Positions 24,460-36,157 are shown, counted from the stretch's first letter. The stretch is 64,000 bases of DNA from Sambucus nigra (GCA_949130495.1 OX422221.1:476117159-476181158); one strand, 5' to 3'. The notes: generated by a model not told the origin, from the letters alone. Numbers and translations are program-made.

Positions 24460-25272
24460 ACATTCTCGAGAATAATGGCCCGGTTTGTCACAGAAGAAAC
24501 ATTTTCCCTTCTTTTTCTTATTTGCACCTTGGTTCTTGAATTTTGAATCATTCTTTGCTTTAAATTTTGAGTCTTTGGTAATCTTGGATTTTTGATCCTC
24601 AACCATATTAGCTTTTGAATGACCTTCACCTTGTTCATCCTTCTTTTATCGAATACGTGTATCATCTTCAATACGAAGGTGACGAATAAGGTATTCCACA
24701 GTATAAGTCTTTTCATCATGATTAATTTTCTTCTTAAAGCTATTCCAAGAGGATGGAAGTTTTGAAACAATCACCCTTACTTGAAATTCATCTTGAAGAT
24801 TAATACCAACGGCTTTAAGGTCACCAATAATTTGTTGGAGTTCATGGGCTTGTGCAACGACAGATTTATCATTACTCATTCTAAAATTTATATAGTTTGA
24901 AATTAGAAACTTACGGTTGCTCGCTTTCTCGTTTTGATACTTTGTCTCCAAAGCCTTCCAAAATTCCTTTGCCGTCGGAATCATTCGATGAGCGCTATAA
25001 ATAGTTTGAGACAAAGCATTGAGGATGTGTCCTCGACACATAAATTCATCTTCTTTCCTCTTCACAGGTTTTTGCTTTATTTCTTCGGTATCTTCGGGTC
25101 TGGGCTCGGGAATTTATTCAAGGTTATCATCTAGAATGTATGCAAGTTTTAGTGATGTGAGGAAGAACATAACTTTCTCTTGCCAACGGGTGAAATTTAC
25201 GCCATCAAAATGGTCGAGTCGAATTAAGTTTTGAGTCATGACTTGGATAGATTGTGCCACAGTTCCTTCCAT
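24460..25272 (-). pseudogene. copia gag with CCHC zinc knuckle
   Basis: The start codon at 25270-25272 opens a frame MEGTVAQSIQVMTQN, then HFDGVNFTRWQEKV and FFLTSLKLAYILDDN (about 25140-25220), the plant copia gag N-terminus. An in-frame TAA follows near 25115. The UBN2-like region continues as FWKALETKYQNEKA and SKLPSSWNSFKKKI (24646-25065), followed by another in-frame TAA near 24650. The zinc knuckle CFFCDKPGHYSREC (C-x2-C-x4-H-x4-C) lies at 24460-24501 and would bind element RNA. Two nonsense changes disable an otherwise well-kept gag. Confidence 0.9.
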
Positions 25273-25309
25273 TTGAGTGCAGTAATAAGAATAAAATTTT
25301 GCACAAAAC

Positions 25310-26289
25310 TGTTGGAGTTTTGTTATGGAAAGAACGAAATATATTAATTAATTTCTGCAAGGCACGTTCTTGGAACGCTTTCTTTTAGGCAAAATTTCTC
25401 CCAATCCGGTTGAGACAGAACCGCGAGTACACTATGGGTTTTATAGAATCTGTCTTCAGGATACAATGCAGTGTATGAACAGTTGTTTGATTCAAACTAT
25501 GTACTGTTTGATCAAACCGAGAACACTTTGAATTTGTAACTTGATAATGCCAAAATATAGAGGATGGAGAGAGGAGAAACTAGCAATTTTCGGTGTCCAA
25601 AACAGAGGCCTGGAACTCTTTTTATAGACATTTCTGTGACTATTCTTCAACAGTCACAGCTCTTCATGGAGTGACTCAGCAACCGTTGGATCATGCCTGT
25701 TTGGAACAACTGCGATCTAACGGTTCAGATTAGGCATCCCATCGTAAGCGAATGGACATCCCCTACATGAAATGCTACGAGTTCATCCAACGGTTTAGAT
25801 CAAGTCATTTTGGATTTTAAACCCTTTGATCGGATCGTTTAATCACAACCATTGATCTGTTTTACCTAGTCAAAACTTTAGGCTCCCACGCTCCAAGCGA
25901 CGATGCACACATGCGAAGTACCAAGTGCGCGTCAAAGCGTGCAATGCGCCCTAAGTCTCCCTTTCGCGCCCCGCGTGTCGCGCTTACGCATGTCGCGATT
26001 GGTGGTGCTGAAGCACCACCGCGATGCGTAGGATCATAGCCTCTTATTTGACTTGTCAACTAAGAATATTAGTTGTCCTTTAGTTGATATACCACTACTT
26101 TTTGTAGTATTCTTCCAATGTGGGACAATATGGGATTTTGAGCACTCCTATATCTTTCACACCCATTTGCTCGTGTTTCTACCTTCTAAAATAAAACCCA
26201 AACTATGTTTAAAATAAAACACCAATAATGTAATAAAATAATGACAACTAAAAATTAAAATATCAATAAATATTGGAATTTATCCAACA
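25310..26289 (-). repeat. 5' LTR of the copia element (right copy)
   Basis: Starts TGTTGGAG and ends CCAACA. It carries the same GC-rich block (about 25880-26030) and palindrome (26001-26020, one central mismatch) as the left LTR, with a short deletion in the GC block. Confidence 0.92.
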
Positions 26290-26850
26290 TTTAACAACAA
26301 AGTCCGGCCTCAAAAAGCTCCTTCTATCACTCCTGTTATATGGATTCATCCTCCTCCTTGATGGATTGAACTTAACATTGATGGCCTGGATCTTAGATGT
26401 CCTGGCATTGCTTTCATAAGTGGACTTTTTAGAACCTCTAAAGGTTTTTTGAAAGATGCTTTACGCAAAAGACTCTCTTCCCCAAATATTGGCTTCTATG
26501 CTGAATTGGAAGATTACATAACTGGTATTGAATTTTATTGGAAGCATAATTGGAAACATTTATGGATTGAGATGGATTTCAAATATTTTTTGGCTTGCTT
26601 CAACTCCTCCACTTTTTCTCCTTCATGGTCTCTCATAATTATGCGGCTCATCTTAAAATTATTAGTCTTCTATGAAAGTATGGTTTTCTCATATCTATAT
26701 AGAGGGCAACCAAATTGCATATCATCTCTCACACATGGGTCTCAATCGTAATTCGCTTCAAAGGTGGTGGTCCACTCCTGATGAAATTAGAAAGTTTTTG
26801 GCTAGAGATTTATCTATTTTTCCCCATTTTAGATTCGCAAATTAGTTTAT
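26290..26850 (+). pseudogene. LINE RNase H domain, continuation after the copia insertion
   Basis: The frame reads VIWIHPPPPW, a stop, then IELNIDGLDL, FYAELEDYITGIEFYW and LWIEMDFKYF. These match the plant L1-type C-terminal RNase H (KLNxDG, AEL-A, IExDS). The original D-G-S signature is decayed. It belongs with the LINE at 17295-19795, from which the copia element separates it. A 3' tail follows to about 27060 without a clear poly(A). Confidence 0.75.
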
Positions 26851-27106
26851 ATTGGTTGTATTATTAACCTATCACGCTTCTTATAAAGCTTGCTTAGGAC
26901 TTCTTCTTCTTTTTTTAATATTTTTTTATTTTGTTTGGGTTTCAAACTCTTCTTTTATTTCTAATAAATCCTCTCTTGTCTTGGGTCATCCCCAAGCATG
27001 AGTTTTTATATTTTTTTAATATATTTTCTTATATTTCTTGTCACTTTACTTTTATAATAAGAAGATAGATTACAATTAGTCAAATTAATGATAATATTTG
27101 GGTTGT

Positions 27107-27971
27107 CACTACAAACAGTAAAATAATTTTGCAAATTGTCATTAACAAGAATGAAAAAAAGTTATCACAAAATTAATTTTCTTTTGGAGATAAAATTACA
27201 GTGACAAGAATAAAACTTGTCACTAAATGGAAACATTTAGTGATAACATTATTCTTTTGTCACTAATAACTAGTTTTTAGTGGCAACATTCCACTTCGGA
27301 TTGACTTTATTTTGTGACGAAATAATTATTTTTAGTGATGCAATTAGTTTTCACTATTTTATATATATATAGTGATAAGTTATTTGTTGCCCATAATGCC
27401 AATAACTTTAGTGGCAATTTTTTAAAGTTTTTGCTATGGACATTTAGTGACATGCATATAGTGACAACTTCGTGGAAACTTGTATGTTATCACTAAATAT
27501 GTTTCATCATAATCCTTGCCTTAATCCCATCACATGGGGTCGGCCACATGGATTCTCTTTTTTCATTATAACTATTATCATTCAAGTTTAATTCCTTAAG
27601 GTCTCTCCTCATAATTTCCTCACACGATAGCTTAGGATGACTACTTTTTCTTTTACCCTCTATTTTCAACAATATTCCTCTTATCATAAGGGCATATAAT
27701 GGTCTACGGAATACATGATCATACCACCTAAGTCTACTTTCTCTTAGTTTATCGCTAATGGGAGATACTCCTAACTTTTCTCTCACGTATTGATTTTTAA
27801 TTTTGTCATTTCTAGTAATTCTTATCATCCACCGGGGCATCCTCATCTCACTAACATCGAGACTTTTTTCATGTTTTTTCTTTAACGCCCAACACTTCGC
27901 TCCATATAGGGTCGTAAGCCTAACAACTATTCTATAAAATTTTCGCCACTAAGCCCCAAATTTCTTGTAGG
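27107..27971. mobile_element. CACTA-like MITE interrupted by an RTE LINE
   Basis: The left end reads cactacaaacagt and the right end tttcttgtagg, the reverse of a CACTACAAGAAA end with a base lost. Subterminal tagtgacaa and gtcactaa motifs alternate in both orientations between 27180 and 27490. No transposase is present. Flanking bases do not give a clean 3-bp duplication, so the exact ends are uncertain. The core is displaced by the RTE fragment at about 27493-27945. Confidence 0.5.
27493..27945 (-). pseudogene. 3' end of an RTE-type LINE
   Basis: The minus strand reads KFYRIVVRLTTLYGAKCWA and, after a short stretch with one frame kept, EMRMPRWMIRITRNDKI, RLRWYDHVFRRP and MRRDLKELNLND. This is the C-terminal end of plant RTE-clade ORF2, downstream of the RT. 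Its 3' terminus carries the usual PTPCDG motif followed by an atgatga tail. The copy is 5'-truncated, as expected from target-primed reverse transcription. Confidence 0.85.
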
Positions 27972-28742
27972 TTTTTATTTATTTTCATTTTTTATTTATT
28001 TAAAATCCATTTCAACTTTGAACAATGTATAGTCCATCAATTTGTTTGAAGTTAACGGTATTTAACTTGTAAAAATAAAGTTTATGCATTGATAAAAAAA
28101 CTTGTAAAATTGAAGTTTATTCATGGCAATCGATTTATTTGTCATGATTTTAAACTTTGACACTTCGATGTTTATTGTTGATTTTGAATAAAAGTGACTA
28201 TGAACCTCGATTTATTTTGAATAATGGTGGATATTTATTTTTATCGTAGTTTACTAATTAATTATTATATTCATTATTTGTGGTACGTTTAACATTATTT
28301 ATTTTAACAGAAAAATAGAACTTTAGTGGACTTTCCCGATAACGAAATGAACAATTTTTTACAAAAGCATGAATTACATTACATAAAAATGGTAGCCCAA
28401 AACGTTAATCAAACGAGTATAAAATTATACCCTTTATTCACAAGTTTCAAAGATTGAACAAAATTGAAGGTAAAATAATATTATGATACGACATCATACA
28501 ATATCACATAAATCAATTAAACAACAATAATGTAGAAAATAATTTTAAATAATTCCCGAATTTTCAAATATCCTCAAACTCACAAAAATGCCCAATAACA
28601 CATCTATTTATATCCAAAACAACAATTTTGAGTACATATAAATGAATAAGTCATTACATACAATAGGCAACCCAAAACTTTAGTCAAATAATTTTTAGAT
28701 TCAACCATACCACATAAAAAATAATTTAACATTTTTTAAAAT
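27972..28742. other. AT-rich DNA without features
   Basis: No ORF over 60 codons with recognisable content. The bases aaaat (28738-28742) would be the left target copy of the SIRE-like element; its right copy lies outside the window. Confidence 0.3.
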
Positions 28743-29834
28743 TGTAGGCCCCTTTTTATTTCAAATGTGATTTAAGGATGTCAAAAATAATTTTTCCTTC
28801 AAAAATATTTTTCCAATTTTTAACACGCACCAAGTTTATGAACCAATTTCAATTAAGTTCAATTGTATCTTGTTTAATCCTAAACATACATCTAGGTTAT
28901 TAAAGCAAGTAAAATAAACAAGTTCACAATGGAAACGCCGGATGTACGAGGAAACCACAAAGGGGGAAAAAAACCTCCGATGGCCAAGCTAGACAATCAC
29001 TATGATACGGTTTTACAAAGAAAGACATACAGAATTACACAACAACTCGATCCCCAAAAGCCTTGATGCTCTTCTTATCTTTAACCGCTCCTCCACAGTG
29101 CCCACGCATAAATGCTTCTATGACACATGTCCACAGCAAACGCGTCCACAAATGCCTCGGTGTCCGCCGATGTAGCTTGGCAACCTTCTACAATTTAGAA
29201 CCCAGGATCCTCCATTTATTCACCGCAAAACCCAATGATCAATGTTCAAAGTGATGAACAAACCCTGATGGTTCAAACAAGATCTCTATAGCAATATATG
29301 AGTTCTTTTCTGGAATATGATTATGCACACTTCTTGAAATTCTGAGCAAACACTGCCTTAAATATTAAAATTAAGTCGGCAGGTCGTTCGAACGAGATGC
29401 ATATGTCGTTCTAACGACTGAGAGATGTTGTTTGAGTGACATGACATGTCATTTGATATTTCGAAACCCAAGGTGATAATAGTAATTATCTCAGAATAAA
29501 CGAGGATAAAACTCTTTAAAATCATTTTAAACATTTTAAAATTATTTATAAACAAAATGTCCACCCTTTAAAACTCTTTCCGAACTCCATAAACATAATG
29601 CGTTCATACGTGAGAGTATCTCGGAATGCAATCTGAATGAAGACGTGAAACATGCACCAATAAACACGGCATGATATATCTTTGAAGCTTGGCCGCTATG
29701 TCTTTTACACAAACACATCATAGACTTTATGGAAATCCAGACAATATAAAATCTATCTATGACACAAACAAGTTTTGTTCCGGGAATAAGTCAAATATAT
29801 GAAAAAGGACTCAATTGGAAATTTTGCCCTTACA
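28743..29834 (-). repeat. 3' LTR of the SIRE-like element (left copy)
   Basis: Starts tgtaggcccc and ends gcccttaca; in element orientation TGTAAGGGCA...CTACA. It is 1,092 bp. It aligns with 43065-43727 over the part still present there. A near-palindrome gtcgttcgaacgag lies at 29383-29396. Confidence 0.85.
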
Positions 29835-29849
29835 AATATCCCCCTTTGA
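29835..29849 (-). other. polypurine tract of the SIRE-like element
   Basis: The minus strand reads caaagggggatatt directly before TGTAAGGGCA. This is the usual SIRE-lineage tract. Confidence 0.8.
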
Positions 29850-30570
29850 CTATTCCGGAATAAAACCCAAATAGTGAAATGCCTAAGCCGGGCCGTCAAG
29901 ATGTATGACACCTAAATCCCATCCCATAAAACCCAAAATAAAAAATACAGGACAAAGACTAGTATATGCAGCTCCGATAATCATGAGCTATCTTAATGTG
30001 ATGTAGTCTTGAAATCTCGCATCGCTGAAGAATACCTACACATGAAATAAAAAAATACCCAATGAAGTATGGGGGAAAAATGATATAAAAATACCAATAT
30101 GTAAAACAAATCATTTGTTAAACATGTGAGAAAATTATGATACCAATTTGTGTAAACTAATTTTGAGCAATACAACATGATACCAATAAAATACAAACAT
30201 ATAATCATGATACTAATATGTAAAGACAAACAAAATATGTGCTCAAACTACTCCCCCTACATCACATACATCTCTCCCTCTTTTTGTCTCGAATAGAAAA
30301 TAAGTGAAAAAGATAAACAAATCACCAAATATCTATAATGAAATAATCAATGAAGTATATCATGATAAACACGAAACACCAGCTAAAAATAATTAGATGA
30401 TACTAAATTGTAGCTAGCAAACAGTCACAAAGAATGAAATCATCAATCTATGCAAATATGTGATTAAATGAAATAATGCAGTGTCAGAATCAGCACATGA
30501 ATAATCAATATCGACTGCATGCAAACTGTCCAAATGAACAGAGAAGTACCAAAATAGAATGATATATATA
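29850..30570 (-). other. 3' internal region of the SIRE-like element
   Basis: Noncoding, AT-rich. A second pyrimidine-rich tract (ctccccctacatc, about 30250) could be a central or spare polypurine tract on the minus strand. No pol sequence. Confidence 0.4.
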
Positions 30571-30699
30571 TCTATATAATAAAGTAGGAAACTTAAGTAT
30601 GTCATAAGATTGATCGCTGATGTCATCAATATGATTTATTCCTATAATGCCTCTTTTGCCCCTCACATATTTGATTCCCCCTCTTTTTTTATTTACCAA

Positions 30700-30950
30700 A
30701 TTTACACTTCAATTCAAAATTAGGGGTATTTTCGTAAACATCTTCTATACACACTCTCACCACAAACCCTCATCCACTTACTTCAATCCTCAATCTCTCT
30801 CTTCCCTTTCCGTTCAACCCATCCCCCCAAATAGTCTCTCCACAGCTTTCCCTCCCATTCCCCTTTCCCATGGTAAGCGCTCTCTCTGACCCGCCTGTCT
30901 CTCTCTCTCTCTCACCCTCATGCGTCTCTCTCTCTCTCTTGCACACTTTT
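30700..30950 (+). promoter_or_regulatory. CT-rich leader with ATG next to a splice donor
   Basis: A pyrimidine-rich 5' UTR-like stretch with ctctctct runs leads to cccatggtaagcgctctc, where ATG (30870-30872) is directly followed by the donor-like gtaagc. Further ctctct runs follow in the putative intron. This looks like the promoter-proximal exon of a captured plant gene or the Helitron's own leader. No transcript evidence is available here. Confidence 0.35.
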
Positions 30951-32209
30951 AGGGAACAATTTTGCAATTTTATTATGTGGATCTGCTTTGTTAGGGTTTT
31001 CTATATATGGATTTGAAGTTTTTGTTGTTTCCGTATACATTTTCATAGATCTTCTTTCTTAGGGATTTTGGAATGGAGTTTTATGTGGTTGATGGAGTTT
31101 TTATGTGTTTAGATCAATTTTTACGTTTGGTGTACTTTCTCAAAATAAAGGATAAAATATTAGAATGTTGATATCAGTTTGTATGTTTTGTTTTTGGTTG
31201 TTCTTATTCAGTAATCTTTTCTCTCTGTACTTGATTGTTCACATGTGTACAATAGCAATTAATAGCATATATTGTGGCCTAAACATTGGTGGGTTGAATC
31301 ATTCAGGTGATTTGAATCTTGGATAAAACAACATTCAAATCCAGTTTGATTTACACAGGAATCCGATTGTGCGTGCTCTCGCTAGACATTCAGGTGATTC
31401 ACTTTTGGTTATATATGTCATAACATATTTGTTTTTTTAACACACTAGGTATTTAATGGTTATCTAACATAGTAGTAATTTTAAATAACATGTTCATTCC
31501 TTCTTTTGTTGATTTTAAAAATGATTTCAATTTGTCACATGTGAAATGCCTATACTGATCGGATTTTAGAGTTTAATTATTTAAATATCCTCTTTTGATT
31601 TTTAGAGTCCACTATCTTTAGGTATTATTTTTTTGGGTTCATCAATAGTTTATTTAGGGTTTTTTCATCCTTGGTTTCCCCCTTCTTGACATACCATCCA
31701 CTTCTTTTGTTATTTTTTGAATGGTTTTTTCCTCGGGTCAGGTAATCTTCGAATGCTTTTTATTTTATGAACGGGATCATTAATGGTATGTTAAATATTT
31801 GATCGCTATTTTTCTGTGTTGAATTGAATCCTGTCTGTTTGAGTAAATGCCCCAACGATGATCTATTTATTCCTAACTTCATATATTCATGTTGGATGTT
31901 GTGTAGGTTGTTTCACTTGATTGTTTCCAAGGAGAATTTTTGTGTTACTTGAGATTGTCATAATGTGTTTAACAACATACAAGCTGACTCTGACAGGTAT
32001 GAATGGAGGCGTGCCAACAAGGATGTGTATTTTTTTGTTTCATTATTCATGGTTGGATTGTACATTTCTATGATGATGAAACTATAGCTCATTTCTGTTA
32101 AAACTATAGCTCATCTCTGTGATGTGGATAATTCTGATGTGGTGTGGATGATTCTGGTGTTTCTTTTATTTTTTGATTGTTCATCTTACACTGTTTGTAT
32201 AGATATTTT

Positions 32210-32395
32210 TGTGATTTACATATTCCGGTGTATAGATTGCTTATTTGTGGTGTACATATTCCGGTGTATAGATTGTTGTTTGTTTTGTATTCCAGTATAT
32301 ACATATTTTTGTGGTATACATATCCGGTGTACAAAATTTGGTGTTACTAATACATATTCCAATGTATAGATTGCTTAATTTTGTGGTCTACATAA
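32210..32395 (+). repeat. degenerate AT-rich minisatellite in the Helitron
   Basis: The phrase acatattccggtgtatagatt recurs with variation about four times, alternating with tttgtggt(g/a)tacat. Copies are roughly 40 bases apart. The ORF at 32124-32369 merely reads through it. Confidence 0.6.
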
Positions 32396-33544
32396 CTTCA
32401 ATACCACGTCTTTGTACTATTTACTAACTTATTTACACTGGATCTAAAGAAATACTATTCAGTTGTTTGACCATTGCTTAACTACTTCATGCTCGAGTTG
32501 GTAATAAGCCACGGATTAGCATTTAATAGTTATAGGTTTTTTAATTTTTAGGCTCTGATAATTCATAGTTTGTTCGACATAGTTGGTTTTTTTTGTAATG
32601 TTTTATTATATTTGTAATGGCTTTGAATCTGGATAACCAATGTGACCTCTCTTTTTTATCATGTTCATTCTATGACGTTATGTTTTTTGGTTTATATTAT
32701 TTCCATTCTTTTATTGGACTTTGTTTTGTTTAATAATGTTGTATCTAGAGTTCAAATTAGATTTCAAAACAGGTTTATTCCATTATTACACTGTCTTGGT
32801 TTATTCAAATCTAGAGTTCAAATTATCTTTCATCTTACACTTGCTTGGTTTAATAATGTTGTAAGGAGTTTTAATCATAATTTTATCTTTAGTGTTATCT
32901 TTTTACTAATTTTTGCATTTTTTTCCTGATTTAAATAGATATTTTCAAGACTATTTCTCCATTTGTCAATTAACGGTATTCTTCCCCCCTTTACTCCCTC
33001 TATCCGTAACTCATATTGATGTTGGGAAATGATAGTTGGTGCATCACATGTTTTCATTATTTTTCTACTTTTATGCATAGTTATTTATTTAATTGATTCT
33101 CACGAGGAGTATTTTACTTTGTGCTTTTATAGGGTCTAAAGAATTCATCGAATACACCATTTAATACGTAGATAAGGGAGCTAAATTCTCCTCCCATCGG
33201 GTGCTCAACATGCGCCCTGACTTGGCATCGACCGACCCACAGCTTGGTCAAGTTCGGAATTCGTTTGACTTGGGAGACCCTAAGAGTCTCCATTTTCTTC
33301 GTGACTGCATCGTCTTTTCGTGTTCTTCCCGTTCGATCTTCCCAACTCGAAAATGATGAAATAAAATCCAACATAAATGACATGCCCATGCTTCCATAGG
33401 ATGATCGAAACTACTTTTATCTCAACCACTCGAGCTTCATGTTCGAAATGTATTGCAGCAACCACTCGACCCAAGTTCTATAGCAGCAGCCACATTTATC
33501 TCAACCTATTTGACAAAGTTCATTCCCACAAGTACTGAAGAAAT

Positions 33545-33835
33545 GTCTCTATTCAATAAATTGTAATGCAGAGATAGCTTCGATATATTCTTTCATTTTT
33601 CTTTGCAAAAAGTAGCAGCAACTAACTTTGATAAATAAGCTATATTGCAGAGCTAACTTCGATATATTCATTCCTATGATGTATCGCAGGGCTAACTTCG
33701 ATGTATTGCAAAGCTAACTTGGTGATTATGTGCTTCGGGTCTACATTTATTTTTTTAACTGAAACGATATAGGAATAAATAGGGCTAATTTAGGATATAT
33801 CCAATACAGAGCTAACTTCGATTTGTTTCTATATT
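33545..33835 (+). repeat. degenerate repeat with gagctaacttcgat core
   Basis: At least six variants of (g)agctaacttcgatatatt occur, spaced irregularly by 30-70 bases and interleaved with attgca and gcag. No coding content. Confidence 0.6.
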
Positions 33836-34019
33836 TGTAGGTGTTGCTGAAGTCCTCATAGAAGCTTCCATCAAAAGACATGGACGTCTTCCTAATTGAG
33901 ATTTTGATTGAACATTAGACGATCTCACAATGAGACTTGGAGGACTATGTTGAATGTAGGGATATTATAGTAAGTATTTTTCGGTAGCTTCTACAATTTA
34001 TTACAAGTTACACAAGTAT

Positions 34020-34310
34020 ATTCTAAAATAACATTATCACCAACACCAAATAGCAGTTTGTGGTATATGGTGACAATTTTGTGGTATATCAGACCATAAA
34101 CTGTTACATAGATCCAATTGCAGGTACAAATTCTCTCCATATACCACAACTTAACATAGATCCAATAGATCCAATTGTAGGCACCTGTTAACTGACCAAA
34201 ATATACCACAACTGACTTACGATCCACAAGTACCTCTCCAATTGCATGTACCACAAGTGTAAGTCACAACTGACCACAAAATACCACAACTGACTTACAG
34301 AATTCCAACG
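34020..34310. repeat. repeat of ataccacaactgac and agatccaattg motifs
   Basis: Short phrases ataccacaactga, cttac(a/g)gatcc and gatccaattg(c/t)a recur several times in no strict period. It looks like decayed minisatellite sequence inside the Helitron. Confidence 0.45.
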
Positions 34311-34993
34311 TAAAGTTATTAAACATGTTATGAAGTAATCATGTATTGGTTTCTTTTCCTTATTGCTAAATGTTTCAATCAATGTTGATTAATCATTAGT
34401 TAAATCCCGCTCCTTTATACACATTAGTTAAATCTCGCTCCTTTATACACAATAGTCTAATCACGGCTATGTTGATGCTCCTACTAATTTCTATTACCAT
34501 TTAGGAGTTTATGTTCTTAAAAATGGAGATGAAGGTATTTTTATGAACTTAGGGATGCAGTGGGATTGGAATCCAAGTATGGTACTTGAAATTAAGACTA
34601 GAATTGGAGTTGGATTGGATTACCTGACGGTATTTCTTGCCTTCTTCTAAGTTGATTGCTTACGTTAGTTTGTAATTTATCTTTTCAAAATCTACATTTA
34701 TGTTGCTTATTTTCTATCATTGTTCTATTTTTGCCCCATTTTCGATTGGTATAGATACTTGATACCGCCGTATTGTTGGCATGTTTTAGTATTTCATATT
34801 GTTGCACGATCTTCATTATTTCGTGTTATTGGCATGTTTTAGTAATAATCTACTACGGGGTGAGCTCCTCAAACTCATGGACAGTCATGCAGCTTGCTGA
34901 AATGATATTGCAGGTGTATTCCAGACGAGAGGTTGTTGAAATGCTGAAACGATGTTGCGAAAATGATGTTACAGTGACAAGAGAATTCCAGAC

Positions 34994-35131
34994 ATGACCA
35001 TAATTAACAGACAACTTGGTTGGAATACAAATACATCACTTTGGGACTTGCTGGAATCGACCTTAACCTATCAACATAGGATGTATGCTGAAGCTGTCAG
35101 GCAGTCCATCGCCAAACCAGTTGCAAGTTGA
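34994..35131 (+). pseudogene. exon-like segment upstream of the RING fragment
   Basis: The frame reads MTIINRQLGWNTNTSLWDLL and then ESTLTYQHRMYAEAVRQSI, ending in AKPVAS and a stop at 35129-35131. Low-complexity bias is absent and the codons look protein-coding. It lies about 210 bases before the RING exon on the same strand and may be the preceding exon of the same captured gene. I do not recognise the domain. Confidence 0.4.
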
Positions 35132-35341
35132 TTTTGCCACCAATACTCGCTTTTTTGGGAAGATCGTTTGTCGTTTGAAATGAATTATAGTTTCTTTTTA
35201 TGGTATGGTTTTATTTTACTTTAATTTTTTATGTGAATCAATGGTTGGATGAAGAAGAGTCGCGCTAGATGGGCTTCCGCCCCCTGATTACCACCTATCG
35301 CCTTTTAGAAGCATGCTTTCAATTTCCCTTTTTTTTTTCAG

Positions 35342-35602
35342 AAACTGGAAGAATGGGATTGGAGACAAAAAAGACGCATCCAACAACAAAACGGTGCTGC
35401 GAACAAAGCCAACACTCAGAGCGTACAAGAGGAGGAAACATATGACGTTCCATATGGAGAGTTGTGCATAATTTGCCTTATGAGGAGCCGAAGATCTACA
35501 TTAATTTCGTGCGGGCACATGGTCTGTTGTCAGTGGAACGCGAATTATCTCCTAAATGTCCTGTGTGCAGTCCGAAATTCGGTGAGGATATACGATTCTT
35601 GA
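35342..35602 (+). pseudogene. captured RING-finger (E3 ubiquitin ligase-type) exon
   Basis: A pyrimidine tract and cag at 35339-35341 form a good splice acceptor. The exon reads KLEEWDWRQKRRIQQQNG, VPYGELCIICLMRSRR (CIIC at 35465-35476), STLISCGHMVCCQ (CGH from 35510) and ends VRNSVRIYDS then TGA at 35600-35602. CxxC...CGHMVCC is the first part of a RING-HC domain, which recruits an E2 ubiquitin-conjugating enzyme. The second half, SVERELSPKCPVC, is in the +1 frame (about 35529-35568), and the C-terminus returns to the first frame. Two offsetting indels therefore scramble the second zinc site, and the product would not fold as a RING. Proteins ending in this way are plant RING-type E3 ligases; the exact family is not certain. 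Confidence 0.7.
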
Positions 35603-36074
35603 TCACCAAAGAGTTGCAAGTTTTTAGTGTGGAAAAACTATGTTGCGCCTCACATGTTTTCTAATGTTTTGTATAAATATTATGTAGTTTGATTTCAATG
35701 GTGGAATCCCTTACTTTTTTTGCAGAACGGGCAAGTTATAGTGATGGAGGAGAGAGCAATGAAGATAGGAATGAGATAGGAATCCTCTGCCTCCACCTCT
35801 TTCACTGACATACATTCCCACGCCGTTGCCTTTTTCTCTTTGCCTCGAGGTATCTTTTATAATTTTTTGTATATCGATTACTTGAGTGTATTTTTGTGTG
35901 TTTGGACTGTATTTTTCTAATTAGTTCTATTTTACAAGTATACACCCTTGATTTTCTCTCGCTGAAATAGTTTTATTTGGCTTTCTCTGTGTTTGAGAAG
36001 TATCAATTTTTTTGTATCCAAATTTGGGTTCTAATCTACAATCATTTGTCTCTATAGCTACGGATATAGTCAGT

Positions 36075-36157
36075 GTTTTTGAAGGACAAAGACAAATTCT
36101 TTGGTTCACTGTTTCCACATGTTTTTGAAGGACAAAGACAAATTCTTTGGTTCACTA
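36075..36157 (+). repeat. 44-base tandem duplication
   Basis: The phrase tttttgaaggacaaagacaa with ...attctttggttcact occurs twice in direct succession and the copies are almost identical. Recent slippage or template switching inside the Helitron is likely. Confidence 0.7.

Larger units (their letters stand above)
19796..26289 (-). mobile_element. Ty1/copia retrotransposon, nearly complete, disabled
   Basis: LTRs at 19796-20783 and 25310-26289 enclose a minus-strand gag-pol. LTR termini form the inverted pair TGTTGGA...TCCAACA. The domain order gag, protease, integrase, RT, RNase H identifies Ty1/copia. In about 225 bp sampled the LTRs differ at 9 positions, so this copy is much younger than the gypsy at 3001. 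No matching 5-bp target duplication is evident (gattt on the left, tttaa on the right). It splits the LINE. The leader between LTR and gag start codon is only 37 bases. Confidence 0.93.

Noticed and set aside
33114..33474. Minus-strand ORFs of 64 and 91 codons in the Helitron
   Set aside because: No recognisable domain, overlapping each other in different frames, and no splice signals that support them.
34913..34997. Segment reading VYSRREVVEMLKRCCEND before the RING fragment
   Set aside because: It has a cag acceptor-like start, but the frame closes quickly and does not join the next segment, so it is not listed as an exon.
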